Of a DNA stretch of 64,000 bases, positions 1-9,300 are shown one piece after another. The notes under the pieces were generated by a model. That model searched no databases, was not told where the DNA came from, and saw only the letters and a program-made list of their open reading frames with translations. Position 1 is the stretch's first letter. Every line of letters begins with the position of its first letter. The stretch spans positions 186,001 to 250,000 of the forward strand of contig CCKK01000003.1 in the NCBI GenBank assembly GCA_001048675.1. The letters run 5' to 3'. Source of the DNA: Vibrio diabolicus. GTDB lineage: Bacteria > Pseudomonadota > Gammaproteobacteria > Enterobacterales > Vibrionaceae. The translations under genes and the position numbers were made by a program.

Positions 1-1
1 A

Positions 2-1369
2 GAAAAATCTGAACAGAAAATTGATAAATATCTAGACCAATATGAGAAAGGACTGTGGGATCAACGCGACCGAGACGCTTTCAATAAAGTAAAAAGTGCC
101 TGGGTTAAATACAGTGCGTTTAACAATGAATACGCGAAGTTGCTATTGAATAATAAAATCGACGAAGCAAATGAAACATTGTTAAACGGATTTTCTACAT
201 TCACACAATTATCCGATGCAATTCGTGATTTAGTGGAACTAAACCAAACCTACGTACAAGAAGATATTGCTAGCGCTCATGAAGCAGTGCGCAGCGCAAT
301 CACCTACAGCATTATTGCTATCGTCGCGCTATTGGCATTGAGTTTTACGCTAGGCCTATTCCTAACCAAACAGATCTGCACACCACTAAATTACGTGGTA
401 AACATGGCATCAAAAATCGCGTCGGGCGACCTAACTTACCAGCTTCCACGTAACAAAATTGGTCATGATGAGCTTGGCACCTTGGCAGATGCCTGCGTTG
501 ATATGCAAGCGAAGTTGCTTACTTTGGTCGACAGTATCTCGTCAACCACAGCTCAAGTAGGCACCGCCATTGAAGAAGTGAGCGCAATTTCCGAACAGAC
601 TTCAACAGGCATGGATGAACAACAAGTTCAGCTAAACCTTATCGCAACAGCAATGAACGAGATGCAAGCGACAGTAAATGAAGTCGCCAGCAACACCGAA
701 GCAGCGTCAGAAACGGCAAACAGTGCTTCTCACGATGCGAAAGAAGGCCGCGGTGTCGTTCAAGAATGTATTAACCAAATCCACGAAGCGTCATTGGCGA
801 TTCAATCGGTTGGCAACATGGTGACAGAACTGGAACAAGACGCATCTAACATTAGCGTTGTGGTTGACGTTATCCAAGACATCGCGGAACAAACCAACTT
901 GCTTGCGCTTAACGCTGCCATTGAAGCTGCGCGCGCTGGTGAACAAGGCCGTGGTTTTGCCGTCGTAGCGGATGAAGTGAGAACGCTAGCAAGCCGAACT
1001 CAAGCTTCAACCGAAGAGATCATCACGATCATCTCTAAACTGCAAAATTGTTCGAAGAGTGCCGTTTCAGCAACAAATAACAGCAGCGATTTGATTCAAG
1101 AGTGCGTTGAGCAAGCACAAAAAGCCGGTGCAACCATCGACCAAATCGAAAAAGGCGCAGATAACATTGCTGAAATGAGCATTCAAATTGCGAGTGCTTG
1201 CAGCGAGCAAAGCTCGGTAACAGAAGAGCTGCATCGCAACGTGGAACACATCAACCAGTTCTCTAGCGAAGTGGCGACAGGTTCACGCCAAACAGCAATT
1301 GCATGTCGCGATTTAAGTGAGCTGGCGGTAAGTCTACAAGAGATCGTCGGCCAATTCAAAACTGCATAG
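2..1369 (+). CDS. Methyl-accepting chemotaxis protein, 5' end outside window
   Basis: Inner-membrane chemoreceptor that would pass ligand signals to CheA/CheW. The frame is open from base 2, so the true start and first transmembrane helix lie upstream; a TTG at 140 is internal. What remains is the end of a helical periplasmic sensor domain, a transmembrane helix (about 300-365), a HAMP domain (about 370-530) and a complete cytoplasmic signalling domain with the conserved hairpin tip containing [18 protein letters not shown] and [12 protein letters not shown]. The helical sensor remnant suggests a four-helix-bundle sensor; the ligand cannot be told. There is no C-terminal pentapeptide tether of the NWETF type. 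A terminator follows immediately, so the gene is last in its transcript. Family certain, ligand unknown. Confidence 0.93.
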   Translation, partial: EKSEQKIDKYLDQYEKGLWDQRDRDAFNKVKSAWVKYSAFNNEYAKLLLNNKIDEANETLLNGFSTFTQLSDAIRDLVELNQTYVQEDIASAHEAVRSAITYSIIAIVALLALSFTLGLFLTKQICTPLNYVVNMASKIASGDLTYQLPRNKIGHDELGTLADACVDMQAKLLTLVDSISSTTAQVGTAIEEVSAISEQTSTGMDEQQVQLNLIATAMNEMQATVNEVASNTEAASETANSASHDAKEGRGVVQECINQIHEASLAIQSVGNMVTELEQDASNISVVVDVIQDIAEQTNLLALNAAIEAARAGEQGRGFAVVADEVRTLASRTQASTEEIITIISKLQNCSKSAVSATNNSSDLIQECVEQAQKAGATIDQIEKGADNIAEMSIQIASACSEQSSVTEELHRNVEHINQFSSEVATGSRQTAIACRDLSELAVSLQEIVGQFKTA

Positions 1370-1394
1370 TCACTCACGTCATTCTTATCTATTC

Positions 1395-1423
1395 AAGCCC
1401 AGCGCTCATCGCTGGGCTTTTTT
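1395..1423 (+). terminator. Rho-independent terminator after the chemoreceptor
   Basis: GC-rich hairpin with arms AAGCCCAGCG and CGCTGGGCTT around a 5-base loop, followed by a run of T. It starts 26 bases after the stop codon. Confidence 0.9.
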
Positions 1424-1662
1424 AATGTCATTTGCCGATAAAAACCGGAGCTTGGTCAAGGTTCTTTAAATTGAGGCCTTCATAGCCCTCTTCCAACGCT
1501 AAGCCTCTCTATTTAAAAAGAATCGCTTGTAGATAAAATGCTAAGCTCTAAAAAGAAATCGTTATGGATGGCGGTTAGCGACGGGTTGGCGGGCTCAATC
1601 AATACGCTCCCGCTCGCAAGTTATCTATTCATGCATTACTTCTTCAAAGGAAGCACCGCACT

Positions 1663-2610
1663 ATGAAGCGAATCATTTTTGGCACATTGGTTATTGCCCT
1701 TTTAAGCGCCTGTTCAAAAGATAACACGCACCAAGCGCTTGGCACCTTAGAACGTGACCGCGTAACGTTTACCGCCACATCTAATGAGATAATTAGAGCC
1801 CTTCCTGTCAAAGAAGGCAGCTTGGTCAATGAGGGGGAAGTGTTGGTTCAGCTCGATACTAAGAATCAACAAGCCGTTCTTGCACACGCCGTTGCCGAGC
1901 AAGCCAAAGCGGGAGCGTATTTGCTTAAATTGACCAATGGTGAACGCCCAGAAGACATTGCTGCCGCATCGGCACGCGTAGCCCGAGCGGAAGCGCAGCT
2001 CACCGAAGCGCAGAAAAACTATCAACGCAAAGCAGAACTGGTGCGTAAAAAGCTCATCAGCCAATCCGAAAAAGATTCCGCTCTTGCGGCAAGGGACTCT
2101 GCGAGAGCTGAATTAGACTCAGCAAAAGAAGAGTTCAGTAAGCTCACCGCAGGTTCTCGCCTAGAAGACATCGAACAAGCTAAAGCCGCTTTAATGGCGG
2201 CAAAAGCCGAAGTGGTGTTGCAAGAGCAGAAACTGGCAGAACTCACCATCACGGCTACGCGTGACGGTACGCTCGATAATTTGCCTTACAATCTTGGCGA
2301 ACGCGTACCAGTGAACGGTGTGGTTGCCGTGATTCAAGCCAACCGCGTGCCGTATGCGCGAGTGTATGTTCCTGCCGATTATCGAATCGGGTTTATTCCT
2401 GGGAAAACCGTGACGGTGAATGTCGATGGTCTTGAGAGTCCATTACAAGGCACCGTTCGTTGGGTGGCTAGTGAGCCTTCATTCACGCCCTACTTCGCAC
2501 TAACCGAAGAAGAACGTTCACGATTGATGTATCTAGCAGAAGTTGATTTACCTGAGTCTGCCAAAACGTTGCCGTCAGGTGTGCCTGCCCAAGTAGATTT
2601 GGTGGAGTAA
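1663..2610 (+). CDS. HlyD/YbhG-like periplasmic adaptor lipoprotein of an ABC exporter
   Basis: Membrane-fusion (adaptor) subunit expected to link the inner-membrane ABC-2 exporter encoded next to an outer-membrane channel. The N-terminus is a lipoprotein signal with lipobox LLSAC (Cys17). A biotinyl-lipoyl-like half follows (motif VKEGSLVNEGEVLVQLD, about residues 48-65), then a long alanine- and glutamate-rich alpha-helical hairpin (about 75-190), the second lipoyl half and a beta-barrel domain. 315 residues is normal for the YbhG type. The ATG is preceded by AAAGGAAG. It is the first gene of a three-gene operon: the ATPase starts 4 bases downstream. Substrate unknown; related E. coli YbhG systems export cationic drugs and dyes, but that cannot be transferred with confidence. 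Confidence 0.88.
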   Translation: MKRIIFGTLVIALLSACSKDNTHQALGTLERDRVTFTATSNEIIRALPVKEGSLVNEGEVLVQLDTKNQQAVLAHAVAEQAKAGAYLLKLTNGERPEDIAAASARVARAEAQLTEAQKNYQRKAELVRKKLISQSEKDSALAARDSARAELDSAKEEFSKLTAGSRLEDIEQAKAALMAAKAEVVLQEQKLAELTITATRDGTLDNLPYNLGERVPVNGVVAVIQANRVPYARVYVPADYRIGFIPGKTVTVNVDGLESPLQGTVRWVASEPSFTPYFALTEEERSRLMYLAEVDLPESAKTLPSGVPAQVDLVE

Positions 2611-2614
2611 GCCA

Positions 2615-3541
2615 ATGACCGAGTATGCAATTCAAGCTCAAAATGTGGTCAAAAAGTTCGGCGACTTTACTGCTATCAATAACATCACACTCAACGTGCC
2701 CAAAGGCAGCATTTACGGATTTTTGGGGCCAAATGGTTGCGGTAAGTCGACCACCATTCGTGTGCTCACCGGCCTTCTCAGCCCAAGCGAAGGCAGTGTG
2801 GATGTGCTTGGGTTAGAAATCCCAAAACAATCCGAACAACTGCGGCTCAAAATTGGCTACATGACACAAAAGTTCTCGTTGTACGCCGACCTATCCGTTC
2901 AAGAGAACCTTGAATTTATTGGGCAAATTTTTGGTTTAAGCAGCAAGTCGCTGAAAGAGCGGATAGAAGAGCAGCTCACCACTTACGGGTTGGATCAATT
3001 GCGCAAACAGCGCGTAAGCGGCATGAGTGGCGGTCAAAAGCAGCGCCTTTCACTCGCCGCGGCGACCATGCACAAACCCGAACTGCTATTTTTGGATGAG
3101 CCAACATCCGCTGTTGACCCCGAAAATCGACGCGATTTTTGGGAGCAGTTGTTCGACTTGTGCGATCAAGGTACGACGATTTTGGTCACCACGCATTACA
3201 TGGACGAAGCGGAACGCTGCCACCGTCTGGCGATCATGGAATCAGGCGAAATTCGTGCCGATGGTGAACCCGAACGGTTAATGGAACAAATGGGCGTTAA
3301 TATCATTGAGGTGAAAGCCGACAAACTTCGTGAACTTAAAGAAAAGCTGATTCAACGTGACGAAGTTCGCTCTGCGGCGCAGTTGGGGATTCGTTTACGC
3401 ATCCTTATCCACCAGCATGTCGAGCAGCCGATTGAATGGTTAAAGCAGACGTTTCCTGAACTTCAAAACGCTGAAATGAATCACGCTCGCCCAAGCTTAG
3501 AAGATGTTTTTGTCAGCGTGACAGGGAAAGGCCGCCAATGA
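2615..3541 (+). CDS. ABC exporter ATP-binding subunit (CcmA/YbhF type)
   Basis: Cytoplasmic ATPase that would power the ABC-2 permease encoded next. One nucleotide-binding domain (about 1-230) with Walker A GPNGCGKST (residues 38-46), Q-loop around MTQKFSLY, signature MSGGQKQR (about 137-144), Walker B LLFLDEPTSAVDP (about 157-169) and H-loop in VTTHYMDEAERC. The remaining 75 residues form the extra C-terminal domain common in drug-type ABC-2 ATPases. E. coli YbhF has two fused nucleotide-binding domains; this protein has one, so two copies would have to pair. The last four bases overlap the permease start (ATGA), a sign of translational coupling. Start ATG is supported by GGAG 8 bases upstream, inside the end of the adaptor gene. 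Confidence 0.92.
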   Translation: MTEYAIQAQNVVKKFGDFTAINNITLNVPKGSIYGFLGPNGCGKSTTIRVLTGLLSPSEGSVDVLGLEIPKQSEQLRLKIGYMTQKFSLYADLSVQENLEFIGQIFGLSSKSLKERIEEQLTTYGLDQLRKQRVSGMSGGQKQRLSLAAATMHKPELLFLDEPTSAVDPENRRDFWEQLFDLCDQGTTILVTTHYMDEAERCHRLAIMESGEIRADGEPERLMEQMGVNIIEVKADKLRELKEKLIQRDEVRSAAQLGIRLRILIHQHVEQPIEWLKQTFPELQNAEMNHARPSLEDVFVSVTGKGRQ

Positions 3542-4638
3542 TGAAACCTATCGCTCGCATGAAAGCCGTCATGATCAAAGAGATTCGCCAACTTTCCCGT
3601 GACCGAATCACATTTGGCATGGTGGTGATGATCCCGCTTATCCAGCTTTTGCTGTTCGGCTTCGCAATCAATACGGACATTCGCAACATTCCGGTAGGTG
3701 TTGTTGACCAAAGTGGCAGTACCGCCGGGCGGATCATTACTCAGTCCGTCAAAGTCACTCAAGTGGTGGATATCAAAGAAACCTATGCCACCGCGCAAGA
3801 GGCTGAACAAGCGATTCAAGATGGTATTGTGCGCGCCGTGCTGATTTTGCCAAGCGATCTCACACAACGCATGATGCAAGGTCGGGAGCTTGGGCAGTGG
3901 ATTGTGGATGGGTCAGATACCATGATCAGCTCGGCAATATTGTCGTTGCAAACCATGCCATTGACCGATTTTGATTTCGAGATTCGCCCAGCGCCAAGCA
4001 AAACATTCGAAGTCGCACTCTACTACAACCCAAGTCGGCGTTCTGCGGTCAACATCGTACCCGGCTTACTCGGTGTGATTCTCACCATGACGATGATTTT
4101 GTTCACCAGTGCCGCGATTGTACGAGAACGTGAACGGGGAAATTTGGAGCTATTGATCACCACGCCCATCCACTCGATAGAGCTAATGGTGGCGAAAATC
4201 GTACCGTATATCTTTGTCGGCTTAATTCAGGTTTTCATCATTCTAGGGTTGGGACATTGGATTTTCGGCGTACCGATTAACGGTGCAATCAGCCAAATTC
4301 TGTTTGGAACCTTGTTGTTTATCGCCGCCAGCCTAACTTTAGGATTGGTCATATCCACCATCGCTACAACACAGCTTCAAGCGATGCAAATGACGGTGTT
4401 CATTCTTCTGCCTTCGATTCTGCTGTCTGGATTTATGTTCCCTTACGAGGGTATGCCAGTCGCAGCACAGTGGATTTCAGAAGCCCTGCCCGCCACTCAC
4501 TTTATGCGCATGATTCGAGGCATAGTGTTGCGAGGAGCGGATCTGATGGACTTATGGCGAGATACCCTTTGGTTGCTCGGGTTTACCGTATTTGGATTGG
4601 TCGTCGCGTCACTAAGGTTTAAGAAATCGCTCGATTAA
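3538..4638 (+). CDS. ABC-2 type permease (YbhS/YbhR family)
   Basis: Inner-membrane subunit of the exporter. Topology is typical of the YhgE/Pip-like ABC-2 family: one N-terminal helix (about 25-45), a large extracytoplasmic domain (about 46-170) and five helices in the C-terminal half (from about 178 to 360), with the conserved ERERGNLELLITTPI segment near residue 200. At 366 residues it is full length. Only one permease gene is present, whereas E. coli has ybhS and ybhR, so a homodimer is implied. The stop codon is followed by a strong bidirectional terminator that closes the operon. Confidence 0.9.
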   Translation: MMKPIARMKAVMIKEIRQLSRDRITFGMVVMIPLIQLLLFGFAINTDIRNIPVGVVDQSGSTAGRIITQSVKVTQVVDIKETYATAQEAEQAIQDGIVRAVLILPSDLTQRMMQGRELGQWIVDGSDTMISSAILSLQTMPLTDFDFEIRPAPSKTFEVALYYNPSRRSAVNIVPGLLGVILTMTMILFTSAAIVRERERGNLELLITTPIHSIELMVAKIVPYIFVGLIQVFIILGLGHWIFGVPINGAISQILFGTLLFIAASLTLGLVISTIATTQLQAMQMTVFILLPSILLSGFMFPYEGMPVAAQWISEALPATHFMRMIRGIVLRGADLMDLWRDTLWLLGFTVFGLVVASLRFKKSLD

Positions 4639-4664
4639 AGTTGCCAATTTTTTCTCTTCTGCAG

Positions 4665-4702
4665 AAACAAAAATAGCCTCGACAATGAGGCTATTTTTGT
4701 TT
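4665..4702. terminator. Bidirectional Rho-independent terminator
   Basis: Long perfect hairpin with arms AAACAAAAATAGCCTC and GAGGCTATTTTTGTTT around a 6-base loop. A-tract and T-tract flanks let it serve both the rightward ABC operon and the leftward gene ending at 4748. Confidence 0.92.
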
Positions 4703-4747
4703 GGATATTCAAATTTAGTTTTACCGGGCTTAACTAAGCAACTCACC

Positions 4748-5119
4748 TTAATAATATTCGCCGTACGAGCAGTCTCGTAAGTCTGAAATACTGTAGTTTT
4801 TCAAAGAGTTGATTTTAAAGTTAAACACCACCTGTTTACAGACGACACCTTCACGATCAGTATAGGTAATAAAGCCTTCACTGTAAGCACGTTTGCCATC
4901 AGAAGACGTAACATCGGCCACGAGCTCTAAATGCCCTTTGTGCGCCTCTACGCTATTCATCATTTCAAACACATCCATCCACTCTTCACGATTTGCCATT
5001 TGTATCAACATGGATTTGGCCTGTGTTTCCAACTGCTGCGGATACACGTAATAACGGTTGTAACCAAAGTATGCGCACATCAGTAATAAAACGAGTGCAA
5101 ATGAGGTTGTTCTTGTCAT
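4748..5119 (-). CDS. Small membrane-anchored protein of unknown function
   Basis: No family recognised. The 123-residue product begins with MTRTTS and one hydrophobic helix (about 6-20), then a predicted periplasmic part that starts with an aromatic stretch (YNRYYVYP) and continues as helix plus mixed strands. Three cysteines lie in the outer domain: one in the VVCKQV segment (about 93), one in LRDCSY (about 116) and one in the membrane helix, so a disulphide between the first two is possible. It is transcribed alone, facing the ABC operon across a shared terminator. It may be an anchored or slowly processed secreted protein. The length and clean reading frame support a real gene. Confidence 0.65.
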   Translation of the reverse strand: MTRTTSFALVLLLMCAYFGYNRYYVYPQQLETQAKSMLIQMANREEWMDVFEMMNSVEAHKGHLELVADVTSSDGKRAYSEGFITYTDREGVVCKQVVFNFKINSLKNYSISDLRDCSYGEYY

Positions 5120-5295
5120 GCAAGCTGCCTCTTGTTGTTATAAAAATCCTGCTTCGTTAGTTCAGTATAGGAAGCAAGCAAAGTTTAGGTCATGGAACTT
5201 GCTCAAATAACAGAGAACAGTCAGAGAGAGTCAATTCTATGACAAGCTCAGCACAGGTTTAACTTATGCAACACAACAAATTCTAAGGGCTTTAA

Positions 5296-6243
5296 CTATG
5301 GAATATGCACACCGATCTGGGTTGTCACCATGCGGTGATCTGAGCCTTGTGGTAAAGCAGAGGATTCACGAGAGCAGATGATTCGCTGTCCTTGCTCAGA
5401 TTTTAGCCACAAATGATCAATGCCTATCATCATCGGCTCTGGCACGTTGATGCCTTTGATGTTAGTTGGCCAGCTCGTCACTGGCGCGGTTTGAAAACTC
5501 GGGAACAGCGTAGCAAAACGAGGGCTAACCGAGGAGAGATTGAAATCCCCCACAACCAACACCTCTGGCTCGGGATAAAGCGCGGTCAGCATTTCTATGG
5601 TTCGCACCAGCGCATTTCTTTGATGCCAAAGCTCGCTGGTTCTTGGTGACGGTGGATGAGCCGCAAACAAAGTGATCTGTGCTTGACCTTTAGGCAACCA
5701 AACCGCTCTGATGACTTCTTGTCCATTTGGCGCACGATAAACCGAAACCTCCGTGATGGGGTGTCGGCTAAGAATCATCAAATTTGATGGATACCCCATG
5801 TCACGTTGGCCACCATAATAATGCGGATAGACATCATCCAACATGTGCAAAAGGCTGCCAACACGCAGCGTCAGCTCTTGCATCACCACCAAATCAGCAG
5901 GATGCCTCAACAGATAGTTGATGAACTGATTGATGTCCGAGTTTTCGTAAAAAAGATTGAATTGAATGACGCTCAACGAGTGCGAGCAAGACGCCACATG
6001 GCTGCGCTGCGACGGAACAAGTAACGAGACAAACAAAATAGCGACAAAGGCAGAAAATGCACTTTGCAACCATCGACGAGTGATGAAAAACGCCGAGGCT
6101 AAAGCAACGTAAGTGAACACAATGAGGGCGGGAATCGAGGTAAGATTCTCCGCCCACCAAATATGTTCAATTTGCCTGACCGCCAGCCAAATAAGAGCGG
6201 GTAGAAGCAATATGATCCACTTAAAAACGCTCGGCACACGCAC
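5296..6243 (-). CDS. Membrane-anchored endonuclease/exonuclease/phosphatase (EEP) family protein
   Basis: The EEP fold covers metal-dependent nucleases and phospho- or inositol-phosphatases. Residues 1-80 hold three hydrophobic helices, so the catalytic domain (about 90-312) is tethered to the membrane, probably on the periplasmic side. Visible motifs are NLFYEN (metal-binding Asn), VVMQEL (catalytic Glu), GDFNLSS (Asp/Asn pair) and GSDHRMV (catalytic Asp-His). Proteins of this layout are common in Vibrio and often annotated YafD-like. Substrate cannot be assigned; nuclease and phosphodiesterase activity are equally possible. It lies 72 bases beyond the formate dehydrogenase stop, on the same strand, so co-transcription is possible though no shared role is evident. 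Confidence 0.82.
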   Translation of the reverse strand: MRVPSVFKWIILLLPALIWLAVRQIEHIWWAENLTSIPALIVFTYVALASAFFITRRWLQSAFSAFVAILFVSLLVPSQRSHVASCSHSLSVIQFNLFYENSDINQFINYLLRHPADLVVMQELTLRVGSLLHMLDDVYPHYYGGQRDMGYPSNLMILSRHPITEVSVYRAPNGQEVIRAVWLPKGQAQITLFAAHPPSPRTSELWHQRNALVRTIEMLTALYPEPEVLVVGDFNLSSVSPRFATLFPSFQTAPVTSWPTNIKGINVPEPMMIGIDHLWLKSEQGQRIICSRESSALPQGSDHRMVTTQIGVHIP

Positions 6244-6315
6244 TGCTCGTTTCGCTATTACATATCATAAGCTTAAATGCAATTTCTCAACTCGCCAGTG
6301 CGTGAACCGTTGATG

Positions 6316-9300
6316 TTAGACGTGGTGTACCGCTTCCTCGACAGGCTCTGGTTGAGCAGCCGTTTCACTGATTTCAATCTTCACCGCTGCGACTTTGAAT
6401 TCAGGAATTTTCGCATGCGGGTCCGTTTCCGTAGTCGTCAAGCGGTTGACCGGCGATTCAACGAAATGAAACGGGATAAACACGACGCCTTTTTGCATTC
6501 GCTTGGTCACAAACGCATCAATTTCGATGCTGCCACGACGAGTCGACACTTTTAGGCGCTGACCATTATGGATACCAATTGCTTCCGCATCTTCAACACT
6601 GATCATCGCTCTTGGCCCAGCAAGGTTATCCAACCCTTTCGTTTTGCGTGTCATCGTACCGGTGTGGAACTGTTCTAGCACACGCCCTGTTGTAAGCACC
6701 AAAGGATACTCTTCATCAGGCAACTCCGCTGCATAACGGAACGGTACGCCCACCATTTGCCCTTTCCCTCGGGTAAATTGGGTTTGGTGCATAATACGAG
6801 TACCGTTTGGATTGTTCTTGTTACTTGGCCATTGAACACCGTTCGGCGTGATCGCGTCCCAACGCAATCCTGCATATTGCGGCGTTACACGCGCAATCTC
6901 GCTAGTGATTTCAGAAACGCACTGGTAATGCCAATCGCTGCCCATCGCGTTTGCGATCGCTTGAATGATCCACCAATCTTCTTTCGCCTCACCCGGCGCT
7001 TTCACTGCCGCATTAACGCGCTGCACGCGTCGCTCAGTATTGGTGAAGTGACCGGATTTTTCCGCAAATGAACAAGAAGGCAATACCACATCGGCGTACT
7101 GCGCCGTCTCGGTGAGGAAGATGTCTTGCACGACCAAGAAGTCGAGTGCTTCCAACCCTTCAATCACGTGTGCTTGGTTTGGATCGCTCAGTACTGGGTT
7201 TTCGCCCATGATGTACATCCCGCGAACTTCTCGTTTGCACGCCGCATCGATGATTTCCGTTAGGGTAAGCCCTTGCTCAGAAGGTAAGTTCGGCGCATCC
7301 CACTCAATCGCGAATTTCTGACGAACAATCGGGTTATACACTTTTTGGTATCCCGGATAACAGTTCGGCAATGCGCCCATATCACACGCACCTTGTACGT
7401 TTGATTGACCGCGCAGTGGGTTAATACCACCACCCTCAATACCGATGTTGCCACACAACAATTGCAGGTTTGCAATCGAACGAACGTTGTCGTGTCCTGT
7501 TGTATGCTGGGTAATACCCATTGAGTAATACACCGCAGTGCGTTTTGCCGTACCAATCATTCGCGCCATCGCGAAAATATCGTCCGCTTTTACGCCCGTA
7601 ACTAACTCAACTTTGTCGAGGTTGTACGCTGGCGACATAACCTCTTGAAGCAAGGTATCAAAGCCGTCGACGCGCTCTTCGATGTATTCTTGATCATACC
7701 AACCATTTTTGATTATTTGCTGCATCACGCCGTTGAGCACCATAACATCCGTGCCCGGTCGATGCGCTAAGTACAGCTCTGCATGTTCAGCCATGTCCAC
7801 TCGTTTCGGGTCTGCCACAATCAAGCGCGCCCCGTGATGACGAATCGCCTGTTTGATGTGCGAAGCGATGATCGGGTGCGCAGATGTGGTGTCAGAACCG
7901 ATAATAAAGATCACATCGGAATGCTTAATGCTCGGAATGTCGTTGGTCATCGCACCACTCCCCAACGATGCTTCAAGTCCTGTCACACTTGATGCGTGAC
8001 ACAAACGTGCGCAGTGATCAACGTTGTTCGTACCAAGTTCACGACGGATGAATTTTTGAAACGCGTAGTTATCTTCGTTAGTGGTTTTCGCTGAAGAGAA
8101 TCCGGCCAGTGCGTTGCTACCAAAATCTTGCTTGATGGTCGAAAGCTTCGAAGCCACTAGCTGAATCGCTTCGTCCCAACTTGCTGGCTGCAACCAACCA
8201 TCTTTACGAATCAGTGGTGTCGTTAAACGCTCTTCGCTGCTAATGAAATCAAAACCAAAACGGCCTTTCACGCACAGCATACCTTGGTTAACCGGCGAAT
8301 CCGCCCCTTTTACATAGCGGATTTTGTTTTGTTGCTCATCGACAAACATGGTCAACTTACAACCCACACCACAATAGGTACAAATGGTATCGACGGCTTT
8401 TAGATGTTCGGTTCTGCCTTGAGAGCGGTCACGGCTGTCCACCATCGCGCCCGTTGGACATGCCTGAACACACGCCCCACATTGCACGCATTTTGAATCG
8501 CCCATGAGCGTCAAACCGCTGCAACTTGCGCCTTTTTCATCGGAGCGGAATCGTGGACGATCATCTGGTCTTAAAGCTGGTCGGCCATTTTTATCCGACA
8601 CAAAACTCAACACACCATGTACCGCTTGCTCGCGGCATGCTTGAATACACTGACCACAACTGATGCAGCGGTTAGCATCAAATTCAATGAACTCAGAACT
8701 GCGGTCTACTTCGTATTTATGACGAAGATCTTTCGCTCGCAAATCGAGCCAATCTTGATGACCAATCACGTTAGCAGAGGAAACGTCCACGGAAACATCG
8801 AAATGTTGCTCGGCATGATATTCCGTTGAGTAATCTCGCAAGGCACAGTCGGTATTCGCTTGGCAACCACACTCTAAGCAGCGCGCCGCTTCTTTCATGG
8901 CCTCTTCGTTATCAAAGCCCAGTTCCACTTCAGCAAAACTCTGCTCACGCTGCGCTGGAGTCAACTCCGGCATGATTGAACGAGCAACTTTTTGGATGTT
9001 TTCAAAATGAAGTGGGTCAACCTGCGCCAGTTTTTTCTCTTTACGAGAGTTGAACGCAGGTTTCGGCATGTCCGCCATATCGCCATTGAGGAACAGATCA
9101 ATCGCTTTTGCCGCAACTCGCCCATCTCCCACTGCTTCAACCGCTGTCGCAGGACCACGACGAAAATCACCGATACTGAAGATATTGCCCGTACCCGTGT
9201 GCATGGTTTGCGAGTCGGACTCAGATGTGTTCCAACGTGTTAGTGGAATAGACAAATCATCGTTTTCTAAGAAGCTGAGATCCGGCTTTTGCGATACCGC

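Noticed and set aside
6277..6555. Antisense frames across the formate dehydrogenase gene
   Set aside because: Shadows of a strongly coding gene with no independent start signal.
7996..8001. Possible selenocysteine codon in formate dehydrogenase
   Set aside because: The position is TGT (Cys862), not TGA, so no SECIS element or Sec machinery is implied.
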